DNA of 64,000 nt from Proluteimonas luteida (GTDB lineage Bacteria > Pseudomonadota > Gammaproteobacteria > Xanthomonadales > Xanthomonadaceae), in assembly GCF_021191695.1 (NCBI RefSeq), contig NZ_JAIWPT010000008.1, positions 124,001 through 188,000 of the forward strand. The letters run 5' to 3'. The position numbers and the translations under genes are program-made. Positions 29,561 to 38,186 of the stretch are shown here, piece after piece; the stretch's first letter is position 1; each line of letters starts with the position of its first letter. The notes under the pieces are model-generated. The model worked only from the letters and a program-made list of their open reading frames with translations, was not told where the DNA came from and did no database searches.

Positions 29561-30616
29561 TCAGTGCAGCTCCAGGACCAGGTGGTCGTGGAGCTCCGGC
29601 CCGCCGCCGCGGTCGCGGCTGCCGGCGACGATGTGCACCGCGTCCCCGGACACGGTCGCCTGGGTGCCGTGGCGGCCGACCGGCAGCGGCGGCAGGGTCT
29701 CCCACTCGCCGGTCGCCGGATCGTAGGCCTCGACCTCGTCGTGCGCCCGCGCCTGGCGGCCGCTCTCGCCGCCGAGCACGATGATCCGGCCGGCGAAGGC
29801 CACGGTCGCGGTGCCCGAACGCGGGGTCGGGATCGGTGCATCGAGCGTCGACCAGGTCCCGGCGGCGATGTCGTAGACGTCCACCGGCGCGACCGTGAGG
29901 GTGTCGACCTCGCCGGTCTCGTGCGAGCTGGTGCGGCCGCCGGCGGCGTAGAGCCGGCCGTCGAGCACGGCGGCGTGGAAATGGTCGCGCGGATGCGGCG
30001 CATCGGGCAGGGGCGTCCAGGCGCCGGTCGCCGGGTCGAAGCGGTCCAGCCACGGCACGTAGCCGCCGTTGTGGCCGCGGGTCAGGCCGCCGACGAGGTA
30101 GAACGCGCCGTCATGGACGACCAGCCCGCCGCCGCCGCGCCGGCGCGCCTCGGGGATGGCCGGGCCTTCGCTCCAAGCGTCGGTCGCCGGGTCGTAGCGC
30201 AGCACGACCGGGATCGGCGGTTCGTCCGGGAATTCGCCGGTCAACGCACCGATGACCCACAGCCCGCCGTCATGGCCGACCGCCTGGGCATGGTGGATCT
30301 CCAGCGGCGGCGCGGCGCCCGGCACCCAGGTGTCCGTGGCCGGGTCGAAGATCTCCAGCGGCCGCTCGCCACGGCCGCCGAGCAGGTAGAGCCTGGTGTC
30401 GAGCGCGGCGAACGCGTTCTCGTGACGGGCGCTCGGTACCGCAGCGCCTTCGACGGCGCGCCAGGCGAACCCGCCGGAGGACGATTCCGCGGACGCCGCG
30501 GATTCCTCGGGCAGCGTGCCGGCCGGCTGCGAGAACGGTGCCTGCTCGCTGCCGCAGGCGGATACGCCCAGCGCCAGGGCGAGCGATGCGAAGAGTGCAA
30601 CAGGGCGCGGGATCAT
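29561..30616 (-). CDS. Kelch-repeat beta-propeller lipoprotein
   Basis: 351 aa. Signal peptide with lipobox VSAC (Cys21), then a Ser/Glu-rich linker and about six kelch units, each with LYLLGG/FYLVGG/LYAAGG and a following DPATxxW (IFDPATDTWVPG, RYDPATDAWSEG, RFDPATGAWTPL, AYDPATGEWETL). Such propellers bind sugars or act as oxidase-like scaffolds; no catalytic residues stand out. AAGGAG precedes the ATG. It lies 53 bp upstream of the exported SDR gene. Confidence 0.85.
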   Translation of the reverse strand: MIPRPVALFASLALALGVSACGSEQAPFSQPAGTLPEESAASAESSSGGFAWRAVEGAAVPSARHENAFAALDTRLYLLGGRGERPLEIFDPATDTWVPGAAPPLEIHHAQAVGHDGGLWVIGALTGEFPDEPPIPVVLRYDPATDAWSEGPAIPEARRRGGGGLVVHDGAFYLVGGLTRGHNGGYVPWLDRFDPATGAWTPLPDAPHPRDHFHAAVLDGRLYAAGGRTSSHETGEVDTLTVAPVDVYDIAAGTWSTLDAPIPTPRSGTATVAFAGRIIVLGGESGRQARAHDEVEAYDPATGEWETLPPLPVGRHGTQATVSGDAVHIVAGSRDRGGGPELHDHLVLELH

Positions 30617-30684
30617 GACGGCTCCTTTCGTTGTGTGGGGATGCCGGCGGCCACCGTCGCGGCGGCCGACGGCGGGGGCTGTCC

Positions 30685-31470
30685 TCAGTCGAGCACGCCG
30701 TGGGCCAGGAAGCGGTTGTCGCCGTCGACGATCGGCCCGGCCAGCGTGTCCGGCAGCACTTCGTCCAGTGCCAGCGAGTACGGCTGGGCCAGGTGGGCCT
30801 CGTGCTGCGCCGCGCTGTCCCAGCGTTCGATCAGCACGTAGGTCTGCGGCGTGTCGAGGTCGCGGTAGATCTCGAACACCGCGTTGCCGGGCGCCGCACG
30901 CGCGTGCGGGAACACGTCGCGCCAGGCCTGCACGAAGGTCTCCTCGGCTTCCGGCTTGACCTTCAGCACCACCAGCACGTCGCGGGAGGTCGCCGGATCG
31001 GCGGGCGCGCGGCGGCTGCCGGCGCCGGACGGCTGCACCTCGACCAGCTTGTGCACCTCCGACAGCTCGGCACCGCTCGACTGCACCGCCTCGATCACCG
31101 CGGCCAGGTGCGGCTCCTGGTCGTGGCTGTCGATCGCGGCCTGGTCCCGCCAGCGCTCGAACAGCAGCAGGGTCGGCGTCCCGTCCTCGGGGCGGAACAC
31201 CTCGAAGGAGACGTTGCCCGCCTCCTCGCGCGAGGCATGGACGTTGTTCCGCAGCACGGAGGCGAAGCCGTCGTAGGTGTCCGGCTGCAGCGCGATGGTG
31301 CTGAACAGCGCGATCTCCTGCGCTTCGGCGACGTCGGGTGCTGCGCTGGCGGACTCGCCGGCCGCGGGAGGCGTCGCGGCACTGGTGCCCTGCTCCGGGC
31401 CGGAGCAGGCGGCCAGCAGGGCGAGGGACGTTGCAGCGGCCAGGGCGGGGAGGCGGAAGGTTCGGGACAT
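30685..31470 (-). CDS. Lipoprotein with two antibiotic-biosynthesis-monooxygenase (ABM) domains
   Basis: 261 aa. Lipobox LLAAC at Cys22, then a disordered Ala/Pro/Ser linker. Two tandem ferredoxin-like ABM domains: about 50-140 (ALFSTIALQPDTYDGFASVLR ... LFERWRDQAAIDSH) and about 160-255 (VLVVLKVKPEAEETFVQAWR ... LIERWDSAAQHEAHL). ABM proteins are cofactor-free oxygenases or haem-degrading enzymes; most are cytoplasmic, so a lipid-anchored tandem form is unusual. Confidence 0.8.
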   Translation of the reverse strand: MSRTFRLPALAAATSLALLAACSGPEQGTSAATPPAAGESASAAPDVAEAQEIALFSTIALQPDTYDGFASVLRNNVHASREEAGNVSFEVFRPEDGTPTLLLFERWRDQAAIDSHDQEPHLAAVIEAVQSSGAELSEVHKLVEVQPSGAGSRRAPADPATSRDVLVVLKVKPEAEETFVQAWRDVFPHARAAPGNAVFEIYRDLDTPQTYVLIERWDSAAQHEAHLAQPYSLALDEVLPDTLAGPIVDGDNRFLAHGVLD

Positions 31471-31520
31471 GGGCAATCTCCGGTGTGGGGGTGGTGGCGG
31501 AAGCATCACGGGCGTGGCGG

Positions 31521-32324
31521 TCAGACGATGTCGTCGATCACGCCGCCATCGACGCGCAGGGCCGCGCCCGAGGTGGCGGAGGCCTGGGCCGATGCGACGT
31601 AGACGACCAGGTTGGCGACCTCCTCGACGGTGGCCGGGCGCTGGATCACGGAACCGGGGCGATGGGTCAGCACGAATTCCCGTGCCACCTCGTCGAGCGA
31701 CTTGCCGGTGCGCGCGACCTCGTCCTGCATCATCGCGACGAAGCCGTCGGACACCGTGGGCCCGGGCAGCACCGCGTTGACGGTGACGCCGCTGCCGGCC
31801 ACGCGCTTGGCCAGGCCGCGCGACAGCGCCAGCAGGGCGGTCTTGCTGACCCCGTAGTGGATCATGTCGGCAGGGATGTTGCGGGCCGATTCCGAGGAGA
31901 GGAACACGACCCGTCCCCAGCCGCGCTCCACCATGCCCGGCAGCAGCGCACGCGACAGGCGCACGCCCGACATCACGTTGGTCTGCCAGTGCCGTTCCCA
32001 GGTGTCGTCGCCGGCTTCGAAGAAATCGCCCGGCACGTAGATGCCGGCATTGTTGACCAGCACGTCGACGTCGCCGAGTGTCGCCAGGCCCTGCAGTAGC
32101 CGGTCGGCGCCGGCGGCATCGGACAGGTCGGCGGCCACGCCCTCGACGCGTGCGTCCCCGACCTCGTGCAGCAGGCGGGCGCGGGCCCGGTCGACGCTCT
32201 CCTGGCTGCGGCCGTTGAGCACCACGCGTGCGCCGCTGGCCGCCAGGCCGCGTGCGATCGCCAGGCCGATGCCGCCGGTGGAGGCGGTGACCAGCGCGGT
32301 CTTGCCGGAAAGATCGATGTTCAT
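31521..32324 (-). CDS. Short-chain dehydrogenase/reductase
   Basis: 267 aa, no signal peptide. Classical SDR: TASTGGIG nucleotide motif, NNAG, Ser in FLSSESA, Tyr-Gly-Val-Ser-Lys, and the C-terminal ALRVDGGVIDDIV. Residues NGRSQES after strand 2 favour NADP. Resembles 3-oxoacyl-ACP reductase-type or polyol dehydrogenases. 50 bp upstream of the ABM lipoprotein gene. Confidence 0.88.
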   Translation of the reverse strand: MNIDLSGKTALVTASTGGIGLAIARGLAASGARVVLNGRSQESVDRARARLLHEVGDARVEGVAADLSDAAGADRLLQGLATLGDVDVLVNNAGIYVPGDFFEAGDDTWERHWQTNVMSGVRLSRALLPGMVERGWGRVVFLSSESARNIPADMIHYGVSKTALLALSRGLAKRVAGSGVTVNAVLPGPTVSDGFVAMMQDEVARTGKSLDEVAREFVLTHRPGSVIQRPATVEEVANLVVYVASAQASATSGAALRVDGGVIDDIV

Positions 32325-32424
32325 GCGGATCCTCTGTGCGGTGGCGTGGATTGCGGAGGAGACGCGCCGGCACGGGCGCGTCGGCCGGCGCGCCCCGCCG
32401 CCGGCGAGGCGGGCGTCCGGCGGC

Positions 32425-33441
32425 TCACGAGCGCCGTCCCGGCAGTACCACGGCCGCATCCGGTCCGGCATGCGTGGCGAAGCGCGCCTCGGTCGTCCAG
32501 GTCGCGGTATCGATGACCGCGACGCTGTCGTCGTCGAGCGCGGCGTACAGGCGGCCGTCCGCGGCGAGGTTCAGCCCCGGGGCCGCCGCGTCCAGCGGCA
32601 CCCGGCGTTCCTCGGCCAGCGTGTCCGGCCGCAGCAGCGACAGGCTGCGGTCGGTCTCGTTGGAGACGACCAGGCGGCCGTCCGGCAACGACACGATGCG
32701 CACCGCCTCGCCGCGGGTCGGCGCGCGGCGCAGTTCGCGCAGGTCGCGGGCGTCGTAGGCGACCAGGTCCCCGCCGTAGCGGTTGACGACGTAGAAGGTC
32801 GATTCGTCGGGGCTCAGGCAGCAGCCCTCCGGCCCCTTGCCGCTGCGCCGGCGGATCGGCGGCACCGACGCGTCGTGCGGGTCGGCGGCGATGACCATGC
32901 CGCTGAGCGTGTCGGCCACGTAGGCGCGCGCGCCGTCGCCGCGGATCGCGAAATAGTGGCTGCGCGCGCCACCCAGCGGGACCGCCTGGTCGGGCACGTC
33001 GCTGTGGGCCGGATCGTCGAAGCGGATCAGCACCGAGTCGATCTCGGCCAGCACGTACAGCCGTCCGGCCGCGTCCATGCGGATGCCGTGCAGGCGCCGG
33101 TACGGCGACAGGTCGATCGTGCGCTGCAGCCGGCGCGTGGCCAGGTCGACCACGAAGATCCTGTCGCCGCCGGCCCCGGGGCCGCGCCAGCGGGCCACGC
33201 CGTACTGGGCCACGTAGGCGTAGCGGCCCTGCGCGTCGGCGACGATCTCGTGGGGCTGGGTCCCCAGGTCGATGCCGGCGATCCGCCTGCCGCCGGGCAG
33301 GGCATAGAAACCGAGCGAGCCGGCGTCCTTCTCGACCAGGGCCAGCACCTCGCCGCCGTCCGCCGCGGCGAAGGCGGCCGGGCCGAGCGCCGCCAGCGCC
33401 GACGCAGCGCTTCCGAGCACCAGGAAATCGCGCCGTTTCAT
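32425..33441 (-). CDS. Tat-exported beta-propeller (YncE/quinohemoprotein-like) protein
   Basis: 338 aa. Twin-arginine signal KRRDFLVLGSAASALAAL with a cut near AFAA (residue 26). Then a seven-bladed YVTN/NHL-type propeller: LATRRLQRTIDLSPYRRLHGIRMDAAGRLYVLAEIDS is within residues 105-145, with FYVVNRYGGDLVAYDARDL further on. No catalytic motif recognised. It lies 37 bp below the membrane glucose dehydrogenase gene and could be an accessory or lactonase-like partner; this is inference. Confidence 0.78.
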   Translation of the reverse strand: MKRRDFLVLGSAASALAALGPAAFAAADGGEVLALVEKDAGSLGFYALPGGRRIAGIDLGTQPHEIVADAQGRYAYVAQYGVARWRGPGAGGDRIFVVDLATRRLQRTIDLSPYRRLHGIRMDAAGRLYVLAEIDSVLIRFDDPAHSDVPDQAVPLGGARSHYFAIRGDGARAYVADTLSGMVIAADPHDASVPPIRRRSGKGPEGCCLSPDESTFYVVNRYGGDLVAYDARDLRELRRAPTRGEAVRIVSLPDGRLVVSNETDRSLSLLRPDTLAEERRVPLDAAAPGLNLAADGRLYAALDDDSVAVIDTATWTTEARFATHAGPDAAVVLPGRRS

Positions 33442-33478
33442 GCTTCTCCCGGTCTCCTGCGTTGGCGGCCCGTCCGGT

Positions 33479-35932
33479 TCACGGCAGGGCGTAGGCGATG
33501 ACGTAGTCGCCGCGGTTCTCGTTGGTGCCGGTGCGCGTCGCGCCGCCCGCCACCACCACGACGTACTGCTTGCCGTCGCGGCCGACATAGGTCATCGGCG
33601 CACCCTGTCCGCCCACGGGCAGGCGGCCGCGCCACAGTTCCCGGCCGGTGTCGCTGTCGAGCGCGCGGACATAGAAGTCCAGGCTGCCGTGGAAGAAGGT
33701 CAGGCCACCGCCGGTGACCAGCGGTCCGCCCATCGTCGGCATGCCGATCGGGATGCGCACGCCCGGGGCGATGCCGTGCACGGGCGCGTCCTGGATGCTG
33801 CCCATCGGCACCTGCCAGCGGGTCCGGCCGGTCGTCAGGTCGATCGCGGTCATGGTGCCGAACGGCGGCTTGAAGCAGGGGACGCCCAGCGGCGAGATGA
33901 ACATCGAGCGCTCGACGCCCCACGGCGTGCCGAGCATCTCGGAGTATTCGCCCTCGGTGCTCGCCTGCAGGCCGAGTTGCTCCGCCTCCCCGCGGGAGAT
34001 GAAGCGGCCCCATTGCGCCATGCGGATGTCGTTGACGATCAGCGTGCCGGTGGCCGCGTCGAGCGCGCCGCCGCCCCAGTTGAAGCCGCCGTAGTAGCCG
34101 GGGTAGATCAGCGTGCGCTTCTGGTCCGACAGCGGCGTGAACTCGCCCTCCCAGCGCATCTTCCTGAACTGGATGCGGCAGTAGAGCTGGTCGAAGATCG
34201 ACGCGCCCCACATGTCCGATTCCTTGAACGGCGTGGCACCCACCGAGATCGCCGAATACGGCTGGGTCGGGGCCACATGCATGCCCGGCATCGCGTCGGT
34301 GGACACCGGACGCTCCTCGACCGGGAACACCGGGGTGCCGTCGCGGCGGTCGAGCACGAACACCTGGCCGCGCTTGGTCAGCTGGACCAGCAGCGGTGTC
34401 GTGGTGCCGTCCGGGTTCGGGCGGTCGTAGAGGATCGGCTGCGAGGCGACGTCGTAGTCGAACTGGTCGATGTTCGCGGTGCGGAAGTGCCAGCGCAGTC
34501 GGCCGGTCCGCATTTCGACGGCGACGATCGAGTCGTTGAACTCGTCCGAGTACGGGTGGCGGTTGCCGGTCCAGAAGTCGGGGGTCTGGTTGCCGGTCGG
34601 GAAGTAGGCCAGGCCCAGTTCCGGATCGTAGGCCGCGGTGCCCCAGAAGTTCGGCGATTCCGGCGCGTAGACCTCGCCCTCGGGCAGCGGCGTGGGGTCG
34701 TCGGAGCGTGCCGGGTCGAATGCCCACAGCAGTTCGCCGGTGACCACGCTGTAGCCGCGGACCACGCCGGAGGGCTCGCCGACGGTCAGGTTGTCGTTGA
34801 GCTTGCCGCCGACCATGACCACGCCGTCGGCCACCAGCGGCGCCGATGTCACGGCGTAGGAGCCGCGCTCGCGGTTTGCCATGGGGCCGAGGCCATCGAG
34901 CAGATCGACGAAGCCATCGCTGCCGAAGTCCGGGCATGGCGTGCCGGTGCCGGCATCCAGTGCGAACAGGCGGCCGTCGTTGGTGGCGCTGACGATGCGC
35001 CGGCGGCAGGCCGCCGGGGCGGTGGTGGACATGGTGGCCTCGTCCGAGGCCGGTGCCGGGGCCGCGGTCTCCGTCTCCGGCTCCGTCACCTCCGCGACTT
35101 CCTGCACGGGCAGTGCGTCGAGGTCGGCATACGCGACGCCGCGGCAGCGCTTCCAGGCCTTGTTGCCCTCGGTCTCCTGCAGCTGCGGATCGAAGCGCCA
35201 CTTCTCGGCACCGGTGACCGGGTCGAGCGCGATCACCTTGTTCAGCGGCGTGCACAGGTACATCGTGTCGTCGATCTTCAGCGGCGTGACCTGGTACTCC
35301 GCGCCGTCGACGGCCAGGTCGCCGGTGCGATAGGTCCAGGCGACCTCCAGGTCGGCGACGTTCCCGCGGTGGATCTGGTCGAACTGGGCGTAGCGGTTGC
35401 CCGCGGTGTTGCGGCCCCAGGCCGGCCAGTCGTCGCCACTGTCCTGGCCCGCATCGGGGCGCAGTACCGGCGGCGCGGTGCCATCGGCCGACACCTGCGG
35501 GTGGACGCGGAACATGCCGGCGAAGATGCCGACGATGCCGGCCGCCAGGACCAGGGTCAGGACGCCGGCCGCGCGGCCGCCGAGGGCGGGGGCGCGGTTG
35601 CCGCGGCGCAGCCACGGCGCCGCCGCCGCCGCGACCAGCGCGACGACCAGGAACGCGATCGAGCGCGGCACCCACTGCCAGAAATCGAGCCCGACTTCCC
35701 ACGCCGCCCAGGCGGCGCTCGTCGCCAGCAGGGCCAGCGCCAGCCACAGGGCCCAGGCGCGGCGCCGGGCCAGTCCGATGCCGACCCCGGCCATCGCCAG
35801 GCCGGCGAACAGGTAGAACCATGCACCGCCCAGGGCGGCCAGGTAGGCGCCGCCGGCGGCGAGCAGCAGCCCGAGCAGGGCGAACACGCCGCCGATGGCG
35901 ACAAGCGTGATGGATCGGTCTTTGGGTTTCAT
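33479..35932 (-). CDS. gcd: Membrane-bound PQQ-dependent glucose dehydrogenase
   Basis: 817 aa, near E. coli Gcd (796). Five N-terminal helices (about residues 8-145) anchor and bind ubiquinone; the periplasmic eight-bladed PQQ domain starts at WPAWGRNTAGNRYAQFDQI and shows the tryptophan-docking repeats (LRWHFRTANIDQFDYDVASQP, GRELWRGRLPVGGQGAPMTY). It oxidises aldoses at C1 to lactones and passes electrons to ubiquinone. ATG 35932 begins MKPKDRSITLVAIGG. PQQ must come from elsewhere. Confidence 0.95.
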   Translation of the reverse strand: MKPKDRSITLVAIGGVFALLGLLLAAGGAYLAALGGAWFYLFAGLAMAGVGIGLARRRAWALWLALALLATSAAWAAWEVGLDFWQWVPRSIAFLVVALVAAAAAPWLRRGNRAPALGGRAAGVLTLVLAAGIVGIFAGMFRVHPQVSADGTAPPVLRPDAGQDSGDDWPAWGRNTAGNRYAQFDQIHRGNVADLEVAWTYRTGDLAVDGAEYQVTPLKIDDTMYLCTPLNKVIALDPVTGAEKWRFDPQLQETEGNKAWKRCRGVAYADLDALPVQEVAEVTEPETETAAPAPASDEATMSTTAPAACRRRIVSATNDGRLFALDAGTGTPCPDFGSDGFVDLLDGLGPMANRERGSYAVTSAPLVADGVVMVGGKLNDNLTVGEPSGVVRGYSVVTGELLWAFDPARSDDPTPLPEGEVYAPESPNFWGTAAYDPELGLAYFPTGNQTPDFWTGNRHPYSDEFNDSIVAVEMRTGRLRWHFRTANIDQFDYDVASQPILYDRPNPDGTTTPLLVQLTKRGQVFVLDRRDGTPVFPVEERPVSTDAMPGMHVAPTQPYSAISVGATPFKESDMWGASIFDQLYCRIQFRKMRWEGEFTPLSDQKRTLIYPGYYGGFNWGGGALDAATGTLIVNDIRMAQWGRFISRGEAEQLGLQASTEGEYSEMLGTPWGVERSMFISPLGVPCFKPPFGTMTAIDLTTGRTRWQVPMGSIQDAPVHGIAPGVRIPIGMPTMGGPLVTGGGLTFFHGSLDFYVRALDSDTGRELWRGRLPVGGQGAPMTYVGRDGKQYVVVVAGGATRTGTNENRGDYVIAYALP

Positions 35933-35993
35933 TGGTGCGGCATTTCCTTGGGGTCTTCGGCTGCCTATTATTGTTGCAATGCGGGAAACGGGC

Positions 35994-37244
35994 TCAGCGT
36001 GCGCCCGCCGCGGGGGACCGGGTGCCTCGGGAGCGCTCGGTGCCGCCGAGCCACAGCGCGACCGCCAGCGCCGCGAGCGACAGCAGCGCCGCGGCCCAGT
36101 TCGGCGAGGCCAGTCCGAATCCGTGCGCGATCACGAAACCGCCGAAGGCCGCGCCGATGGCGTTGCCGAGGTTGAACATGCCGATGTTCACCGCCGAGGC
36201 CAGGTTCGGCGCGCCGGCGGCGCTGGCCTTGTCCATCACCAGCTTCTGGATCGGCGAGACCGTGGCGAAGCCGAAGGCCGCCATCAGGAACACGCACACC
36301 GCCGAGGCCAACTGGCTGCCGGCCAGGAAGTAGAACGCCAGCAGCACCAGCGCCTGTCCGGCCAGGGTGACGTACAGCACCGGCATCAGCGCGCGGTCGG
36401 CGAGCCGGCCGCCGGCCAGGTTGCCGACGAACAGCCCGAGCCCGAACAGGAACAGGATGCCGGTCACGCCGCGTTCGCCGAAGCCGGCGACCTCGCGCAT
36501 CATCGGCGCGATGTAGGTGATCGAGGTGAAGAACGCCGCCGGCCCGAGCACGGTGATCGCCATCGCCAGCAGCACGCGGCGGTCGCCGAACGCGGCCAGT
36601 TCGCGCAGCAGCCGCGGCGGATCGCGGCGCGGGCCGTCGGCCGGCACCCACGCCAGCAGCGCCAGGATCGTCGCCACGCCGACCACGGCGACCGCGTAGA
36701 AGGTGGCGCGCCACGAGACCACCTGGCCGAGCCAGGTGCCGGCGGGAATGCCGACCAGGTTGGCCACGGTCATGCCGGTGAACATCAACGCGATGGCGGT
36801 GGCGCGCCGGTCCGGCGGCACCAGCGCGCTGGCGATGATCGCGCCGATGCCGATGAAGGCGCCGTGGGTCAGCGAGGTGACCACCCGCCCGGCCAGCGCC
36901 CAGCCGAATCCCGGCGCGGCCGCGGTGAGCAGGTTGCCGAGCACGAACAGGCCCATCAGCAGCACCAGCAGGGTCTTGCGCGGCAGCCGGTTGCCGAGCA
37001 TGACCATCGCCGGCGCGCCGACGAACACGCCCAGCGCATAGCTGGTGGCGAGATTGCCGGCCATCGACACCGAGATGCCGAACTCGGCCGCCGCCAGCGG
37101 CAGCAGCCCGGCGATCACGAACTCGGTGACGCCGATGCCGAAGGTGCCCAGCGCCAGTGCCCAGATCGCCGGCGGCATGCGCGCGCCGCCGGCGGGAACG
37201 GCGGCGGTCTCGTGACGATGTCCCGCGGCGACGCCGTCGCTCAT
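35994..37244 (-). CDS. MFS transporter, arabinose-efflux (AraJ/YdhP) type
   Basis: 416 aa, 12 helices after a 25-residue cytoplasmic start. Features: IGVTEFVIAGLLPLAAAEFGISV in helix 1, GNRLPRKTLL in the motif-A loop, SLTHGAFIGIGAIIASALV, and MTVANLVGIPAGTWLGQVVSWRATF, all typical of AraJ-like sugar or drug exporters. ATG 37244 overlaps the stop of the upstream SDR gene (ATGA). Confidence 0.9.
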   Translation of the reverse strand: MSDGVAAGHRHETAAVPAGGARMPPAIWALALGTFGIGVTEFVIAGLLPLAAAEFGISVSMAGNLATSYALGVFVGAPAMVMLGNRLPRKTLLVLLMGLFVLGNLLTAAAPGFGWALAGRVVTSLTHGAFIGIGAIIASALVPPDRRATAIALMFTGMTVANLVGIPAGTWLGQVVSWRATFYAVAVVGVATILALLAWVPADGPRRDPPRLLRELAAFGDRRVLLAMAITVLGPAAFFTSITYIAPMMREVAGFGERGVTGILFLFGLGLFVGNLAGGRLADRALMPVLYVTLAGQALVLLAFYFLAGSQLASAVCVFLMAAFGFATVSPIQKLVMDKASAAGAPNLASAVNIGMFNLGNAIGAAFGGFVIAHGFGLASPNWAAALLSLAALAVALWLGGTERSRGTRSPAAGAR

Positions 37245-38107
37245 GCGATCGTGCCGCCGCCGTCGACCAGCACCGTCGAACCGGTCGCATAGGGCGTGGC
37301 GGCGAGGTAGACGATCGCGTTGGCGACGTCCTCGGGGCGCCCGACCGCGCGCGCCGGCAGGGTGGCCGCGGCCTTGTCGTACATGGCCTGGCGGGCGGCC
37401 GCGTCCATGCCGTCCCACAGCGGCGAGGCGATCAGCCCCGGCGAGACGGTGTTGACCCGGACCTTCTGCGGCGCCAGCTCCAGCGCCAGGCCGCGGCCGA
37501 GCGATTCCACCGCGGCATTGATCGCGCCCTGCAGCACGGCCGCGCCCGGACGCACGCTGAGGAAACCGGACACCAGGGTCAGCGAGCCGCGCTCGTTGAT
37601 CCGCGCCGCGCGGGCGATGCGGTAGGCGCCCCAGAACTTGCTGTCCATGCCGGCGTAGGCGTCGGCCAGCGGCAGCGTGCGCACCGGCCCGCCGCGCGTC
37701 TGCGCGGCGCTGACGACGACGTGGTCGAAGCTGCCGGCGTCGGCGAAGAACGCCTCGACTGCGGCGTTGTCGGTGGCGTCGAGCACCGCCGTCCGCGTGC
37801 CATGGCCGATCCGGCCGGCGGCGGTGTCCAGCCTGGACTGGCTGCGCGAGGCGATCAGGACCTGTGCGCCGGCCTCGGCGAAGGACCGGGCGGCGGCCTC
37901 GCCGATGCCGGAACTGCCGCCGACGACCAGGACGCGTTGATCGGTGAACGAAAAGGACATGGGCATGCTCCGTTGATGGCTGTCGTGCGGGACCGGGGAC
38001 CGGTCGGGGTGTGCGTGGGCTTGCGATGAAGCGGGCAGGGCCGAGGCGAGCGCCAGGCCGGTGGCGCCGAGCGTCATCCCGGAGACGAAGCCGCGTCTGG
38101 AAATCAT
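37241..38107 (-). CDS. Tat-signal SDR-fold protein lacking the catalytic Tyr/Lys
   Basis: 288 aa. The N-terminus ISRRGFVSGMTLGATGLALA is a twin-arginine signal with a cut near AHA (residue 32). The SDR fold follows from about residue 50: VVGGSSGIGEAAARSF, then SGFLSVRPGAAVLQGAINAAVESL where the usual Tyr-x-x-x-Lys is Gln-Gly-Ala-Ile-Asn, so classical catalysis is unlikely. C-terminus VLVDGGGTIA. An internal ATG (about 37960, MSFSFTDQ) could give a cytoplasmic form. Coupled to the MFS gene. Confidence 0.8.
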   Translation of the reverse strand: MISRRGFVSGMTLGATGLALASALPASSQAHAHPDRSPVPHDSHQRSMPMSFSFTDQRVLVVGGSSGIGEAAARSFAEAGAQVLIASRSQSRLDTAAGRIGHGTRTAVLDATDNAAVEAFFADAGSFDHVVVSAAQTRGGPVRTLPLADAYAGMDSKFWGAYRIARAARINERGSLTLVSGFLSVRPGAAVLQGAINAAVESLGRGLALELAPQKVRVNTVSPGLIASPLWDGMDAAARQAMYDKAAATLPARAVGRPEDVANAIVYLAATPYATGSTVLVDGGGTIA

Positions 38108-38186
38108 CGGGATGAATCCCTCTTTGTCCGGGGGCGGTGCGCCGGTTCGCGATCTGCCCGTGGATGGCGGGTGCGGATGCCGATGG

